Source: JAGGAG01 sp031402225 (GTDB taxonomy: Bacteria > Gemmatimonadota > Gemmatimonadetes > Gemmatimonadales > GWC2-71-9). From it: a DNA stretch of 15,726 nt. The stretch covers positions 1 through 15,726 of the forward strand of contig JANNSD010000074.1 in NCBI GenBank assembly GCA_031402225.1, given 5' to 3'. The position numbers and the translations under genes are program-made. Numbering within the stretch: the stretch's first letter is position 1; every line of letters starts with the position of its first letter. A model generated the notes under the pieces. That model was not told where the DNA came from. It made no database searches and worked only from the letters and a program-made list of their open reading frames with translations. Of the stretch, positions 5,317 to 12,755 are shown piece by piece.

Positions 5317-6303
5317 CTATTGGCGCACCGGAGCCGGTGCCGGCACCAGCGCCAACGCTGGATTCTTCCGCGCGACCAGCGACGGCGGCGGGTTGAATGC
5401 AACATGTCCCACCGTGGCGTAGGGCACGTCGGCCGGCGCGCCGCCCAGCGGCCAGTCCTGTTCCTTGCCCGGCGAATCGGGACGCGGGTGACTGTTGATG
5501 AACGCCGAGAGGTCGAACGCCTCCTGCCAAGTGAGGGTGCCTCCCTGGCCGAACGGCATGTTGTGCTGGATGAAGCTCGCCGCCCGCTCCAGTCGCGCCA
5601 TCGAGGCGCCGATGCTGAAGCTCCTCGGTCCCCAGAGCGCCGGAAACGGCGCGATCCCCTGGCCGTCCGCACCGTGGCACGTCGTGCACTTCGCCGCAAA
5701 GGCCGCCGCCCCCCGCGTCGCATCGCCCGTAAGCGTATCCGGCGCGTCGAGCAGCCCCTTCGTTCCCGCGATGTGCGCCCCCACCGGCACGCCGGTCGAG
5801 ATGTACGCCATGTAGGCCAGGATATCCTGCATCTCCCGGCTCTCCACCGGCAGCCGACTCCCCGCCAGCGATCGCGTGAAGCAGTAGTTCACCCGGTCCG
5901 CGAGCGGGATCACCGCTCCCGAGCGGTTCATGTACTTCGGAAACCGCGCGAACGCGCCGGTGAGCGGGGCGGCTTCCACGCGGAGCCCGTCACTCAGGTG
6001 ACAGCTCGTGCAGTTGAGGCTCCCGGGCGCGTACTGCGGCAGGCTATCACGCGTGTGCCGCAGCAGGAACAGCCCGCGCCGCACCGCGTTGCCCAGGCTG
6101 TCGCCGGGAATGCTGTCGAGCGACGGCGGCGCCCACCCCGCGAGCCCGTAGTCGACCTGCGTCGCCACAATCGTCGTGTCGACGGCGCTCGCAACGGGCT
6201 TCGCCGGCGGTGGCGCCGAGCACGCAGCCAGAACGACCCCCAGCGCAACGGCCGACAAACGCGCCCGGAGGGATGGGGCGCCCGACGGGCGCGTGCCCGT
6301 CAT
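5317..6303 (-). CDS. tsdA: TsdA-like dihaem cytochrome c, thiosulfate dehydrogenase (lipoprotein)
   Basis: 328 aa. A lipoprotein signal ends in LAAC28. Haem 1 site C98-T-S-C101-H102 is followed by NYCFTRSLAGSRLP (139-152), matching the TsdA signature in which a Cys (here Cys141) is the unusual axial ligand of haem 1. Haem 2 site C206-T-T-C209-H210 is followed by FPALWGPRSFSIGASMARLERAASFIQHNMP in segments 220-250 and by QGGTLTWQEAFDLSAFINSHPRP, typical of this family. TsdA joins two thiosulfates to tetrathionate (or the reverse) and passes two electrons on. Membrane-anchored, outside the cytoplasmic membrane. ATG 6303 overlaps the previous stop by 4 nt. Codons for residues about 6-13 (PSGAPSLR) are one end of the 118-bp repeat. 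The Pro-rich tail after residue 285 is specific to this protein. A different TsdA-family reaction cannot be excluded. Confidence 0.85.
   Translation of the reverse strand: MTGTRPSGAPSLRARLSAVALGVVLAACSAPPPAKPVASAVDTTIVATQVDYGLAGWAPPSLDSIPGDSLGNAVRRGLFLLRHTRDSLPQYAPGSLNCTSCHLSDGLRVEAAPLTGAFARFPKYMNRSGAVIPLADRVNYCFTRSLAGSRLPVESREMQDILAYMAYISTGVPVGAHIAGTKGLLDAPDTLTGDATRGAAAFAAKCTTCHGADGQGIAPFPALWGPRSFSIGASMARLERAASFIQHNMPFGQGGTLTWQEAFDLSAFINSHPRPDSPGKEQDWPLGGAPADVPYATVGHVAFNPPPSLVARKNPALALVPAPAPVRQ
6264..6286. repeat. Solitary end of the 118-bp element, inside tsdA
   Basis: CCCGGAGGGATGGGGCGCCC matches the left end of the 118-bp element (CCGGGAGGGATGGGGCGCCC) apart from one shifted G. It lies in the tsdA signal-peptide codons, and no inner part of the element follows. 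Either chance in GC-rich DNA or a remnant that was taken into the gene start. Confidence 0.45.
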
Positions 6304-7202
6304 CTCGGCACAGCCACAAGTCCCAGCGCAACCCGCCGCCACCCCGTCCACACTTCCCGCTCCGACCCCGACCGGATCAGCATCTGGCTCGAAATTCCCC
6401 CATCGAGCAGCACCGCGCTCGACGCTCCCAGCGCCCCCATCACTGCCGCCATCTCCGGCGTCGTCAGCCCGAGCGGGATGTTCGCCAGTACCCCGCCCAT
6501 CCCCTCGAACCGCGTCATCGCCACCAGCACTTTCCCGTCCCGCTGCACGCCAAGCGCCAGTCGCGCATCCCGATGCACACGATCCACCCCCACACCATCC
6601 ACCCGCAGCGGCAACGGCACCTCGCCATCACCAGCAAGCAGCGTCGGATACGATTGAAACGCCGTCGACGCCTGCACCAACCCCAATGAATCCGGCGACA
6701 CCAGCCGCACCGCCCCCGACCCATCCACCACCACCCCCGGCGCCAGCGGTCCGCGACCCGGCGCCTGCCGTTCGACGCCGTCCTGCACCACCCAGCCCCA
6801 CGGCTGGTCGGTGAACTGTCCGGCATTCACGGCAAACACCGCCTCCGCCGGCGCGTCATCCACCGCCCACCGCCCGGCGAACACCTGGCCGTCGGCCGGC
6901 TTCACCAGCCGGAACTCCAGCAGCGACGGATCCAGCCGCGCGACGATGACGCGCACCCGGAACGCCTCCCCGTCACCTGACAGCGAGAACTCGCCCCACT
7001 CCACGCCCGGCGCCGCCTGCCGCCACTCGACCCGGTCCGCCACCGCCGGCAGCGCCGCACTCCACCTGATCGGCGCCGCATCAGCGCGCCACCACGTCTC
7101 CCATCCCCCCGACGCGCGCACCGCCAGCGCCGGTTCCCGCACCACAGCCGGAACCGGCAGCCCTATCAGCGAGAGTGCAATGACGGAAGCCGACAGCCTC
7201 AC
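6300..7202 (-). CDS. Secreted phosphodiester glycosidase family protein (NAGPA domain)
   Basis: 300 aa. The start is GTG at 7202, overlapping the preceding TGA by 4 nt (GTGA), and a signal peptide follows directly (hydrophobic 3-20). The NAGPA-type pattern is visible: VFAVNAGQF (122-130), WGWVVQDG (135-142), a central VALGL-type core, and near the end LGLTTPEMAAVMGALGASSAVLLDGGISSQML in segments 244-275, with LDGG as the conserved active-site stretch. The family is named for the human enzyme that removes GlcNAc from phosphodiesters; bacterial members are mostly uncharacterised and act outside the cytoplasm, probably on wall or exopolymer phosphodiesters. LDGGISS replaces the more usual LDGGGSS. 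Why it is co-transcribed with sulfur cytochromes is unclear. Confidence 0.8.
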   Translation of the reverse strand: MRLSASVIALSLIGLPVPAVVREPALAVRASGGWETWWRADAAPIRWSAALPAVADRVEWRQAAPGVEWGEFSLSGDGEAFRVRVIVARLDPSLLEFRLVKPADGQVFAGRWAVDDAPAEAVFAVNAGQFTDQPWGWVVQDGVERQAPGRGPLAPGVVVDGSGAVRLVSPDSLGLVQASTAFQSYPTLLAGDGEVPLPLRVDGVGVDRVHRDARLALGVQRDGKVLVAMTRFEGMGGVLANIPLGLTTPEMAAVMGALGASSAVLLDGGISSQMLIRSGSEREVWTGWRRVALGLVAVPR

Positions 7203-8107
7203 ATCGGTACGCCCGCCTTCTGCATTGCCGCTACCCGCTCTCGCGTAACGCCCAGCGCACTGTTGATCGCGTCGGCTTCCGCCTCCGGAATCTTCCCCGC
7301 CTTCACCTGCGTGTTGCTCTGCGCGTAACCGATCGCCTTCTCCCGCGTCACGATCCAGGTGGCCAGCGTCATGCCCGACGCCGTCGCTCCCGCCTTCTGG
7401 ATCGCCTCCGCCGCGGTGTTGGCGGCCGAGCCCGGCGCCGTGGGCGCCACCGGCGTGGCGCCGCAAGTCTTCTCGATCTTGGCGACCAGCGCCTCGTCAA
7501 ACGCCTCCACCTCCTTGTTCGCCGTTATCGCGCTCGTGCCCCGCGATGTGAAGCCGGCCATCGTCTTCTGGAAGTTGTCCAGCGTCTGCTGGTCCGCCGG
7601 CGTGCCCTTCCCCGCCCCCATCCGCTCCGCCGCGGCCTGGGCTGCCTTCGCCTGCGCCTCCATCTGGGCCTCCTCCGACTCACCAATAGCGGCCGACTCC
7701 CCCGCCGCACCCGCCTTCTTCCCCAGCGCCTCCCGCTGCGGCGCCGCCTCCTGCGTCAGCTTGTCCCGGCAGGCGTTGTACTTGTCGCGCCGCTGCTCGT
7801 AGTCCGCACGCGCCTTCTCGTATTGCTCTTTCGCCTTCTCGCTGTTCTTCTGCTGCGCCTCCGCATCTTTCACCGCCTGCGGCGCCGCCGCGACCTCGGC
7901 GGCCAGCCCCGTGTTCACCTGCGCCAGCTGCGCCGACGTCAGGTCGAGGTTCTCCACGTACCGCGGGGGCGAAGTCGGGACCCCCGCCGCACCGGTAGCC
8001 GCTGACGTGGCGGCCTTCTTCAACTTGCTGAACTGGGCCTGGGACACAGAAGGCATGATGGCGCCGGCGAGGACGCCGAGCACCGCGACAACGACGCGAC
8101 GGGACAT
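7199..8107 (-). CDS. Secreted Ala/Gln-rich coiled-coil protein, function unknown
   Basis: 302 aa; family not recognised. It begins with a clear Sec signal peptide (MSRRVVVAVLGVLAGAIMPSVSQAQ, cut after about 25, given here as MSRRVVVAVLG and VSQAQ at its ends). The mature part is rich in Ala, Lys, Gln and Glu with long heptad-like stretches (about 75-170), so it is probably helical and elongated. The only two cysteines (in YNACRDKL and EKTCGATP) could form one disulfide after export. Start ATG 8107 has GGAG 8 nt upstream and lies behind a good -35/-10 pair. It is first in the minus-strand operon and overlaps the next start by 4 nt. A structural or adaptor role in the envelope is possible, but nothing in the sequence specifies it. 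Confidence 0.75.
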   Translation of the reverse strand: MSRRVVVAVLGVLAGAIMPSVSQAQFSKLKKAATSAATGAAGVPTSPPRYVENLDLTSAQLAQVNTGLAAEVAAAPQAVKDAEAQQKNSEKAKEQYEKARADYEQRRDKYNACRDKLTQEAAPQREALGKKAGAAGESAAIGESEEAQMEAQAKAAQAAAERMGAGKGTPADQQTLDNFQKTMAGFTSRGTSAITANKEVEAFDEALVAKIEKTCGATPVAPTAPGSAANTAAEAIQKAGATASGMTLATWIVTREKAIGYAQSNTQVKAGKIPEAEADAINSALGVTRERVAAMQKAGVPM

Positions 8108-8141
8108 GGCTGTGGCTCCGTGAGGGAAGGCTTCCATCGCA

Positions 8142-8169
8142 ATTCTACCCCCGATTCGAGCGACGGCAA
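8142..8169 (-). promoter_or_regulatory. Sigma-70-type promoter of the sox/tsd operon
   Basis: On the minus strand a -35 TTGCCG (8169-8164), a 16-bp spacer and a -10 TAGAAT (8147-8142) precede the first gene of the operon. Expected transcription start is near 8135, giving a leader of about 28 nt with the GGAG ribosome site. The -10 matches consensus in five of six bases. Confidence 0.55.
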
Positions 8170-8207
8170 CAGCCCAGCCCCCGTATGAACTGTGACCTCT
8201 GGTCCCA

Positions 8208-8236
8208 TTGACCCCGGCGCGGCCACACCACACAAT
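8208..8236 (+). promoter_or_regulatory. Possible sigma-70-type promoter of the sulfatase operon
   Basis: TTGACC (8208-8213), a 17-bp spacer and CACAAT (8231-8236) fit a -35/-10 pair with a weak -10. A start near 8243 would give a leader of about 50 nt ending in GAGGAG (8281-8286), 9 nt before the ATG at 8296. It diverges from the minus-strand promoter 40 bp away, so one regulator could serve both operons. Confidence 0.4.
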
Positions 8237-8295
8237 CAGTTAGTTTGCCAGTCACCCCGACACCATCGCCTCGAACTCGTGAGGAGTCCCGCTCC

Positions 8296-10626
8296 ATGGC
8301 CGCAAAGCGCTTCAAGGGCAAGATCAGGCTCGACGTCCGCGATTCCGTGCCCGATTGGGGGCCATACATCCCGACGAGGGCGCCCGAAGGATCGCCGAAC
8401 GTCCTGTTCATCCTCTATGACGACACCGGCCTGGCGGCCTGGTCGCCCTACGGCGGCCGGATCAACATGCCCACCCTGCAGAAGCTGGCCGACAATGGGC
8501 TGATCTACACCCAGTGGCATACCGCGGCGCTCTGCTCGCCTACCCGCTCCATGATCCTCACCGGCCGCAATCACCACCTGAACGGCATGTCCTGCATCAC
8601 CGAGGGCGCCAACGGCTTCCCCGGCGCGCATGCCCGTATCCCCGATGAGTGCGCCACCGTAGGACAGATCCTGCAGGACGGCGGCTGGAGCACCTACTGG
8701 ATCGGTAAGAACCACAATGTCCCCGAGACTGACCTCTCCTCCGGCGCCAGCAAGAAACAGTGGCCGCTGCAGAAGGGCTTCGATCGCTTTTACGGATTCA
8801 TTGGTGGTGAAACGAGCCAGTGGTACCCCGACCTCGTCGAGGACAGCCATTACATCGAGCAGCCCTACACCCCCGAAGAGGGCTATCACCTCTCCAAGGA
8901 CCTGACCGACAGGGCGATCGGCATGCTCAAGGACCAGAAAGCCGGCAATCCGTCCAAGCCCTGGTTCCTCTGGTTCAATCCCGGCGCCAATCATGCCCCG
9001 CACCACTGCCCCAAGGACTATATCGACAAGTACAAGGGCAAGTTCGACGACGGCTACGAAGCGTACCGCGAATGGGTGCTGCCCCGAATGATCGAGAAGG
9101 GAATCCTGCCGAAGGGCACCCAGCTCACGCCGCTCAACCCGCTCCCTGAGGATGTGGCGAACCCCGGCGACCATGTGCGCCCCTGGGATACCCTCAATGC
9201 CGATGAGAAGAAGCTCTTCTCGAAGCTCATGGAAGTGTACGCCGGCTTCTCGGAATACACCGACGTGCAGATCGGTCGTATCATCGAGTACCTCGAAAAG
9301 ACCAATCAGCTCGAGAATACCCTCATTTTCTACGCCGCCGACAACGGCGCCTCCGGCGAGGGCAGCCCCAACGGCTCCGTCAACGAGAACAAGTTCTTCA
9401 ACGGCTATCCCGACGAGCTCAGCGAGAACCTGAAGTACATCGACGTCCTGGGTGGACCTGAGACCTACGAGCATTTCCCCACCGGCTGGGCCGCCGCCAC
9501 CTCGGCGCCCTTCAAGATGTTCAAGCGCTACTCCGAGTACGCCGGCGGCACCTGCGACCCCATGGTCATCTCCTGGCCCAAGGGCATCAAGGCCAGGGGC
9601 CAGGTCCGGAACCAGTACCACCATGTCACCGACATCGTGCCGACCATCCTGGAGGTCTGCGGACTCAAGATGCCCAAGGTGTACAAGGGCGTCGAGCAGT
9701 ACCCGCTCTCCGGCGTATCGATGACATACAGCTTTGACGCAAAGCCCGACGGCAAGACCAGGAAGAAGCGGCAGTACTACGCCATGCTCGGCACCCGCGG
9801 CATCTGGGAGAAGGGCTGGAAGGCGGCGGCCCTCCACGCCCCGCTGACCGGCAAGGGCCATTTTGACCAGGACGAGTGGGAGCTCTACCACGTGGACAAG
9901 GACCGCGCTGAGTCCACGAACCTGGCGAAGAAGCGGCCTGACAAGCTCAAGGCGCTCATCAAGGCCTGGTTCAAGGAGGCCGACAAGAACATGGTGCTGC
10001 CGCTCGACGATCGCAGCGCCGTCGAACAGGCCAACATCGAGCGGCCATCCGAGGAGGCCGTCCGCGACCGCTACATCTACTACCCGGGCGCCGCGTCCGT
10101 GCCAGGGAGTGTCGCGGCCAATGTGGCTGGTCGTTCCTACAAGATCCTGGCCGACGTGGAGATCACCGACCCCGATTGCGCCGGCGTCATCTTCGCCCAT
10201 GGCTCACGCTTCGGCGGCCACGCCCTCTTCATCAAGGACAAGAAGCTGTACTACGTCTACAACTTCCTTGGCATCAAGCCGGAGCAGAAGTTCGTCTCCG
10301 ACGCCCTGAAGCCCGGCAAGTACACCCTCGGCATGGAGTTCGCCCGCGAAAAGGCCGGCACGTACAAGGAGTCGGAGGGCACCACCAGGCTGTACGTCAA
10401 CGATAAGGTCGTGGCCGAGGGTCCCATGCGTGCCCAGATCGGAAAGTTCACCCTCTGCGGTGATGGGCTGTGCGTGGGGTATGACAGCGCTGACGCTGTA
10501 AGCGAAGAGTACCAGTCGCCCGGCACGTTCAAGGGCGGTACGATCCTCGGCGTCGCGGTCACCGTTGAGGAAGCGACGTACCTCGACCTCGAAGCGCTAG
10601 CCGCCGCCGCGTTCGCGACGGACTGA
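8296..10626 (+). CDS. Cys-type arylsulfatase (formylglycine-dependent)
   Basis: 776 aa. It hydrolyses sulfate esters, releasing sulfate. Key residues: metal ligands in LFILYDDTG (Asp42-Asp43), the active-site motif C80-S-P-T-R84 followed by TGRNHH (89-94), in which Cys80 must be converted to formylglycine, and YAADNGASG (Asp349-Asn350) closing the metal site. The catalytic part ends near residue 560; an extra C-terminal domain of about 200 aa looks beta-rich. N-terminal FKGKIRLDVRDSVPDW and the large size resemble actinobacterial AtsD-type sulfatases. No signal peptide is visible, so it should work in the cytoplasm. ATG 8296 has GAGGAG 9 nt upstream; the frame is open to 8245 without a better start. 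Its maturase is encoded three genes downstream in the same operon. Confidence 0.93.
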   Translation: MAAKRFKGKIRLDVRDSVPDWGPYIPTRAPEGSPNVLFILYDDTGLAAWSPYGGRINMPTLQKLADNGLIYTQWHTAALCSPTRSMILTGRNHHLNGMSCITEGANGFPGAHARIPDECATVGQILQDGGWSTYWIGKNHNVPETDLSSGASKKQWPLQKGFDRFYGFIGGETSQWYPDLVEDSHYIEQPYTPEEGYHLSKDLTDRAIGMLKDQKAGNPSKPWFLWFNPGANHAPHHCPKDYIDKYKGKFDDGYEAYREWVLPRMIEKGILPKGTQLTPLNPLPEDVANPGDHVRPWDTLNADEKKLFSKLMEVYAGFSEYTDVQIGRIIEYLEKTNQLENTLIFYAADNGASGEGSPNGSVNENKFFNGYPDELSENLKYIDVLGGPETYEHFPTGWAAATSAPFKMFKRYSEYAGGTCDPMVISWPKGIKARGQVRNQYHHVTDIVPTILEVCGLKMPKVYKGVEQYPLSGVSMTYSFDAKPDGKTRKKRQYYAMLGTRGIWEKGWKAAALHAPLTGKGHFDQDEWELYHVDKDRAESTNLAKKRPDKLKALIKAWFKEADKNMVLPLDDRSAVEQANIERPSEEAVRDRYIYYPGAASVPGSVAANVAGRSYKILADVEITDPDCAGVIFAHGSRFGGHALFIKDKKLYYVYNFLGIKPEQKFVSDALKPGKYTLGMEFAREKAGTYKESEGTTRLYVNDKVVAEGPMRAQIGKFTLCGDGLCVGYDSADAVSEEYQSPGTFKGGTILGVAVTVEEATYLDLEALAAAAFATD

Positions 10627-10629
10627 TTC

Positions 10630-11001
10630 ATGGAAGAGATACTGCGCCAGGTCGCCGACACCATTTCGCTCTGCCTCGAGGCCGTGGCGCTCCTCGCCGT
10701 CGTCCTCGGGGCGGTGCAGGCGGTCGTCAGCATAGGCCGCCTCATGTTGACGCGGCAAGCGGACGGCCACGCGAAACGCCTCGCCTGGATCGAGTTCTCC
10801 CGCTGGCTCATTGCCGGGCTCACCTTCCAGCTCGCCGCCGACATCGTACGCACCATGGTGGTGCCCGACTGGGACGATATCGGTCGGGTGGCCGCCATCG
10901 CCGTCATCCGCACCTTCCTGACACACTTCCTGGATCGCGACATCGAGGTCGTCCGCGAACGCGACGCCGCGGGGAGGGCCCACCATGTCGAGCCCTCCTG
11001 A
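10630..11001 (+). CDS. DUF1622 family small membrane protein
   Basis: 123 aa. It starts 3 nt after the sulfatase stop and overlaps the next gene by 17 nt, so it is translated as part of the operon. Two to three hydrophobic helices can be seen (about 12-39, 57-75 and 86-101). FSRWLIAGLTFQLAADIVRT (56-75) and IGRVAAIAVIRTFLTHFL (84-101) match the DUF1622 pattern. The family's function is unknown. Placement between a sulfatase and its maturase suggests a link to sulfate-ester use, for example transport, but this is inference. The tail after about residue 105 is charged and cytoplasmic-looking. Confidence 0.8.
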   Translation: MEEILRQVADTISLCLEAVALLAVVLGAVQAVVSIGRLMLTRQADGHAKRLAWIEFSRWLIAGLTFQLAADIVRTMVVPDWDDIGRVAAIAVIRTFLTHFLDRDIEVVRERDAAGRAHHVEPS

Positions 11002-11443
11002 CGCTGTGGGCCTCCTCTCCACCGCCGACGAACTCGCCGCGCGCCGCACCGGCATGGCGTTTCAGCGGACCCGCATGGCCGCCGACCGCACCATCATGGC
11101 CGTCATGCGCACCGCGTTGTCCCTCATCGGCTTCGGCTTCACCATCTTCCAGTTCTTCCAGCGGCTCAACGAGTCCGGCGCCATCTCGCACGATCGCGCC
11201 GCGCGCCGCTTCGGCCTCGCACTCGTGGTGCTCGGCATCGCCATGCTGGCCGTCGGCATCGCGTTCCACGTCAGCTACATGAACGAACTCCGGCGCATGC
11301 GCGTCCAGCTCAAGGCTGAGGGCCTGATCCGGGCCGAAACCCAGTTTCCAGTTTCCCTCAGCCTCATCGTGGCTGTCCTCCTGCTGCTCCTCGGCGTGGT
11401 CGCCATGGCCAGCATGGCGTTCAACGTCGGCCCCCTCGACTGA
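10985..11443 (+). CDS. DUF202 / YidH-like membrane protein
   Basis: 152 aa. RTGMAFQRTRMAADRTIMAVMRTALSLIGFGF (from residue 21; shown here through its key pieces AFQRTRMAADRT and RTALSLIGFGF) is the typical start of DUF202 proteins. Three membrane helices are visible at about 43-59, 76-98 and 122-146. The gene overlaps the DUF1622 gene by 17 nt and ends 12 nt before the maturase start in the same frame. Family function is unknown. DUF202 also occurs as the membrane part of some eukaryotic VTC-type complexes, which does not settle its role here. Confidence 0.82.
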   Translation: MSSPPDAVGLLSTADELAARRTGMAFQRTRMAADRTIMAVMRTALSLIGFGFTIFQFFQRLNESGAISHDRAARRFGLALVVLGIAMLAVGIAFHVSYMNELRRMRVQLKAEGLIRAETQFPVSLSLIVAVLLLLLGVVAMASMAFNVGPLD

Positions 11444-11455
11444 GCCGACTCCAAC

Positions 11456-12676
11456 GTGCCATACCATCTTCTGGCCAAGCCCGCGGGCGCCGCCTGCAAC
11501 CTCGGCTGCGAGTACTGCTTCTTCCTCTCCAAGGAAAACCTCTATCCGCGGGAAAGCCCGCTGATGGACGAGGACACCCTGGAGAGGTACGTCCGCCAGC
11601 TCATGCAATCGTCGCCCGGCCCCGAGGTGCATGTTGCCTGGCAGGGCGGCGAGCCGATGCTTCGCGGCATCGACTTCTTCCGGCGCTCGGTCGAGCTCGC
11701 CGCGAAGTACCGCCAGGGGCGCCAGCGCGTCGTCCACACCATCCAGACCAACGGCACCCTCATCGACGATGAGTGGGCGGCGTTCTTCAAGGAGAACAAC
11801 TACCTGGTGGGCCTGAGCCTCGACGGCCCGCGCGAAATGCACGATGCCTTCCGCATTACCAAGCAGGGCACCGGCAGCTTCGATGAGGTGATCCGTGGCT
11901 GGAACATCCTCCGCAAGCACAACGTGGACGTCAACATCCTCTGTACCATCCATGCCGCCAACCAGGACCACCCGCTCGAGGTCTACCACTTTTTCCGGGA
12001 CGAACTCAAGGCGGAGTACATCCAGCTCATCCCCATCGTCGAGCGCGCCACCCCCGACACCATCGACATCGCCAATGAGGGATGGGGCGGCCAGCGCGGT
12101 CGCGACCGGCCGCTCTACAAGCAGGAAGGCAGCCTCGTCACGAAGCGCACGGTGAACGCGGAGAAGTTCGGGGCCTTCCTCACTGCCATCTTCGACGAGT
12201 GGGTCACCCGCGACGTCGGCAAGGTCTACGTCACCACCTTCGATGTCGCCCTAGGCAGCTTCATGGGACAGCACAACCTCTGCATCGTCGCCCCCACCTG
12301 CGGCGATGCCCTGGTCATGGAGCACAACGGCGACGTCTACTCCTGCGACCACTTCGTCGAGCCCAAGTACAAGCTCGGCAACATCGCCGACACCCCCCTC
12401 GGCACCCTGGTCGCCTCCGAGCGCCAGCGCCGCTTCGGGTCGCACAAGTACGAGTCGCTCCCGAAGTACTGCAAGGAATGCCCGGTCCTGTTTGCCTGCT
12501 ATGGCGAGTGCCCCCGCAACCGCTTCATCAAGACGCCGGATGGTGAGGATGGACTCAACTACCTCTGCGCCGGCTACAAGGCGTTCTTCACGCACATCAA
12601 GGAGCCGATGAAGAAAATGTCCGGCCTCATCCGCGCCGGGCGCTACGCCGACGAGATCATGGCCACGGGGACGTGA
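11456..12676 (+). CDS. Anaerobic sulfatase-maturating enzyme (radical SAM/SPASM)
   Basis: 406 aa. It oxidises the sulfatase active-site Cys (or Ser) to formylglycine by radical chemistry, without O2. The radical-SAM cluster motif is C14-X3-C18-X2-C21 (ACNLGCEYCFF), and WQGGEP (62-67) is the SAM-binding stretch. The SPASM domain carries eight cysteines: 276, 282, 297, 339, 342, 348, 352 and 371. Their spacing agrees with the two auxiliary 4Fe-4S clusters of characterised anSMEs. Asp298 next to Cys297 corresponds to the catalytic acid. The start is GTG at 11456, because a stop (11441-11443) lies just upstream in frame and the Cys motif then sits at the usual distance. No clear Shine-Dalgarno, so coupling to the gene before is likely. 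The obvious client is the arylsulfatase of the same operon. The last codons and stop lie in an octamer repeat. Confidence 0.93.
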   Translation: MPYHLLAKPAGAACNLGCEYCFFLSKENLYPRESPLMDEDTLERYVRQLMQSSPGPEVHVAWQGGEPMLRGIDFFRRSVELAAKYRQGRQRVVHTIQTNGTLIDDEWAAFFKENNYLVGLSLDGPREMHDAFRITKQGTGSFDEVIRGWNILRKHNVDVNILCTIHAANQDHPLEVYHFFRDELKAEYIQLIPIVERATPDTIDIANEGWGGQRGRDRPLYKQEGSLVTKRTVNAEKFGAFLTAIFDEWVTRDVGKVYVTTFDVALGSFMGQHNLCIVAPTCGDALVMEHNGDVYSCDHFVEPKYKLGNIADTPLGTLVASERQRRFGSHKYESLPKYCKECPVLFACYGECPRNRFIKTPDGEDGLNYLCAGYKAFFTHIKEPMKKMSGLIRAGRYADEIMATGT

Positions 12677-12702
12677 GGACGTGAGGACGTGATGACGTGA
12701 GG
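12671..12702. repeat. Octamer tandem array (ACGTGAGG) at the maturase 3' end
   Basis: Four units (12671, 12679, 12687 as ACGTGATG, 12695). The first supplies the maturase stop codon. The array is followed by GGGGCGCCCC and GCCCTCCTGCC, resembling an end of the 118-bp element. The same octamer, in the opposite orientation, occurs twice in threes inside the kinase gene at 13638-13707. Confidence 0.85.
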
Positions 12703-12743
12703 GGCGCCCCGCCCTCCTGCCCCCCTACACACCGCATGCCGCG

Positions 12744-12749
12744 TATCTT
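12744..12749 (+). promoter_or_regulatory. Putative -10 element of a leaderless promoter for the kinase
   Basis: TATCTT ends 6 nt before the kinase ATG (12756) in the context CGCGTATCTTCC, almost the same as before the helicase. There is no Shine-Dalgarno in the short gap, so the message is probably leaderless. No -35 is recognisable. Confidence 0.5.
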
Positions 12750-12755
12750 CCTCGC

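Noticed and set aside
8236..10200. 654-codon open frame antisense to the sulfatase
   Set aside because: Shadow of the sulfatase gene; composition is dominated by Leu, Val, Gly and Ala with no recognisable motif.
12671..12720. Terminator between maturase and kinase genes
   Set aside because: The palindrome GGGGCGCCCC is short and no T-run follows. The octamer array is tandem, not a stem-loop.
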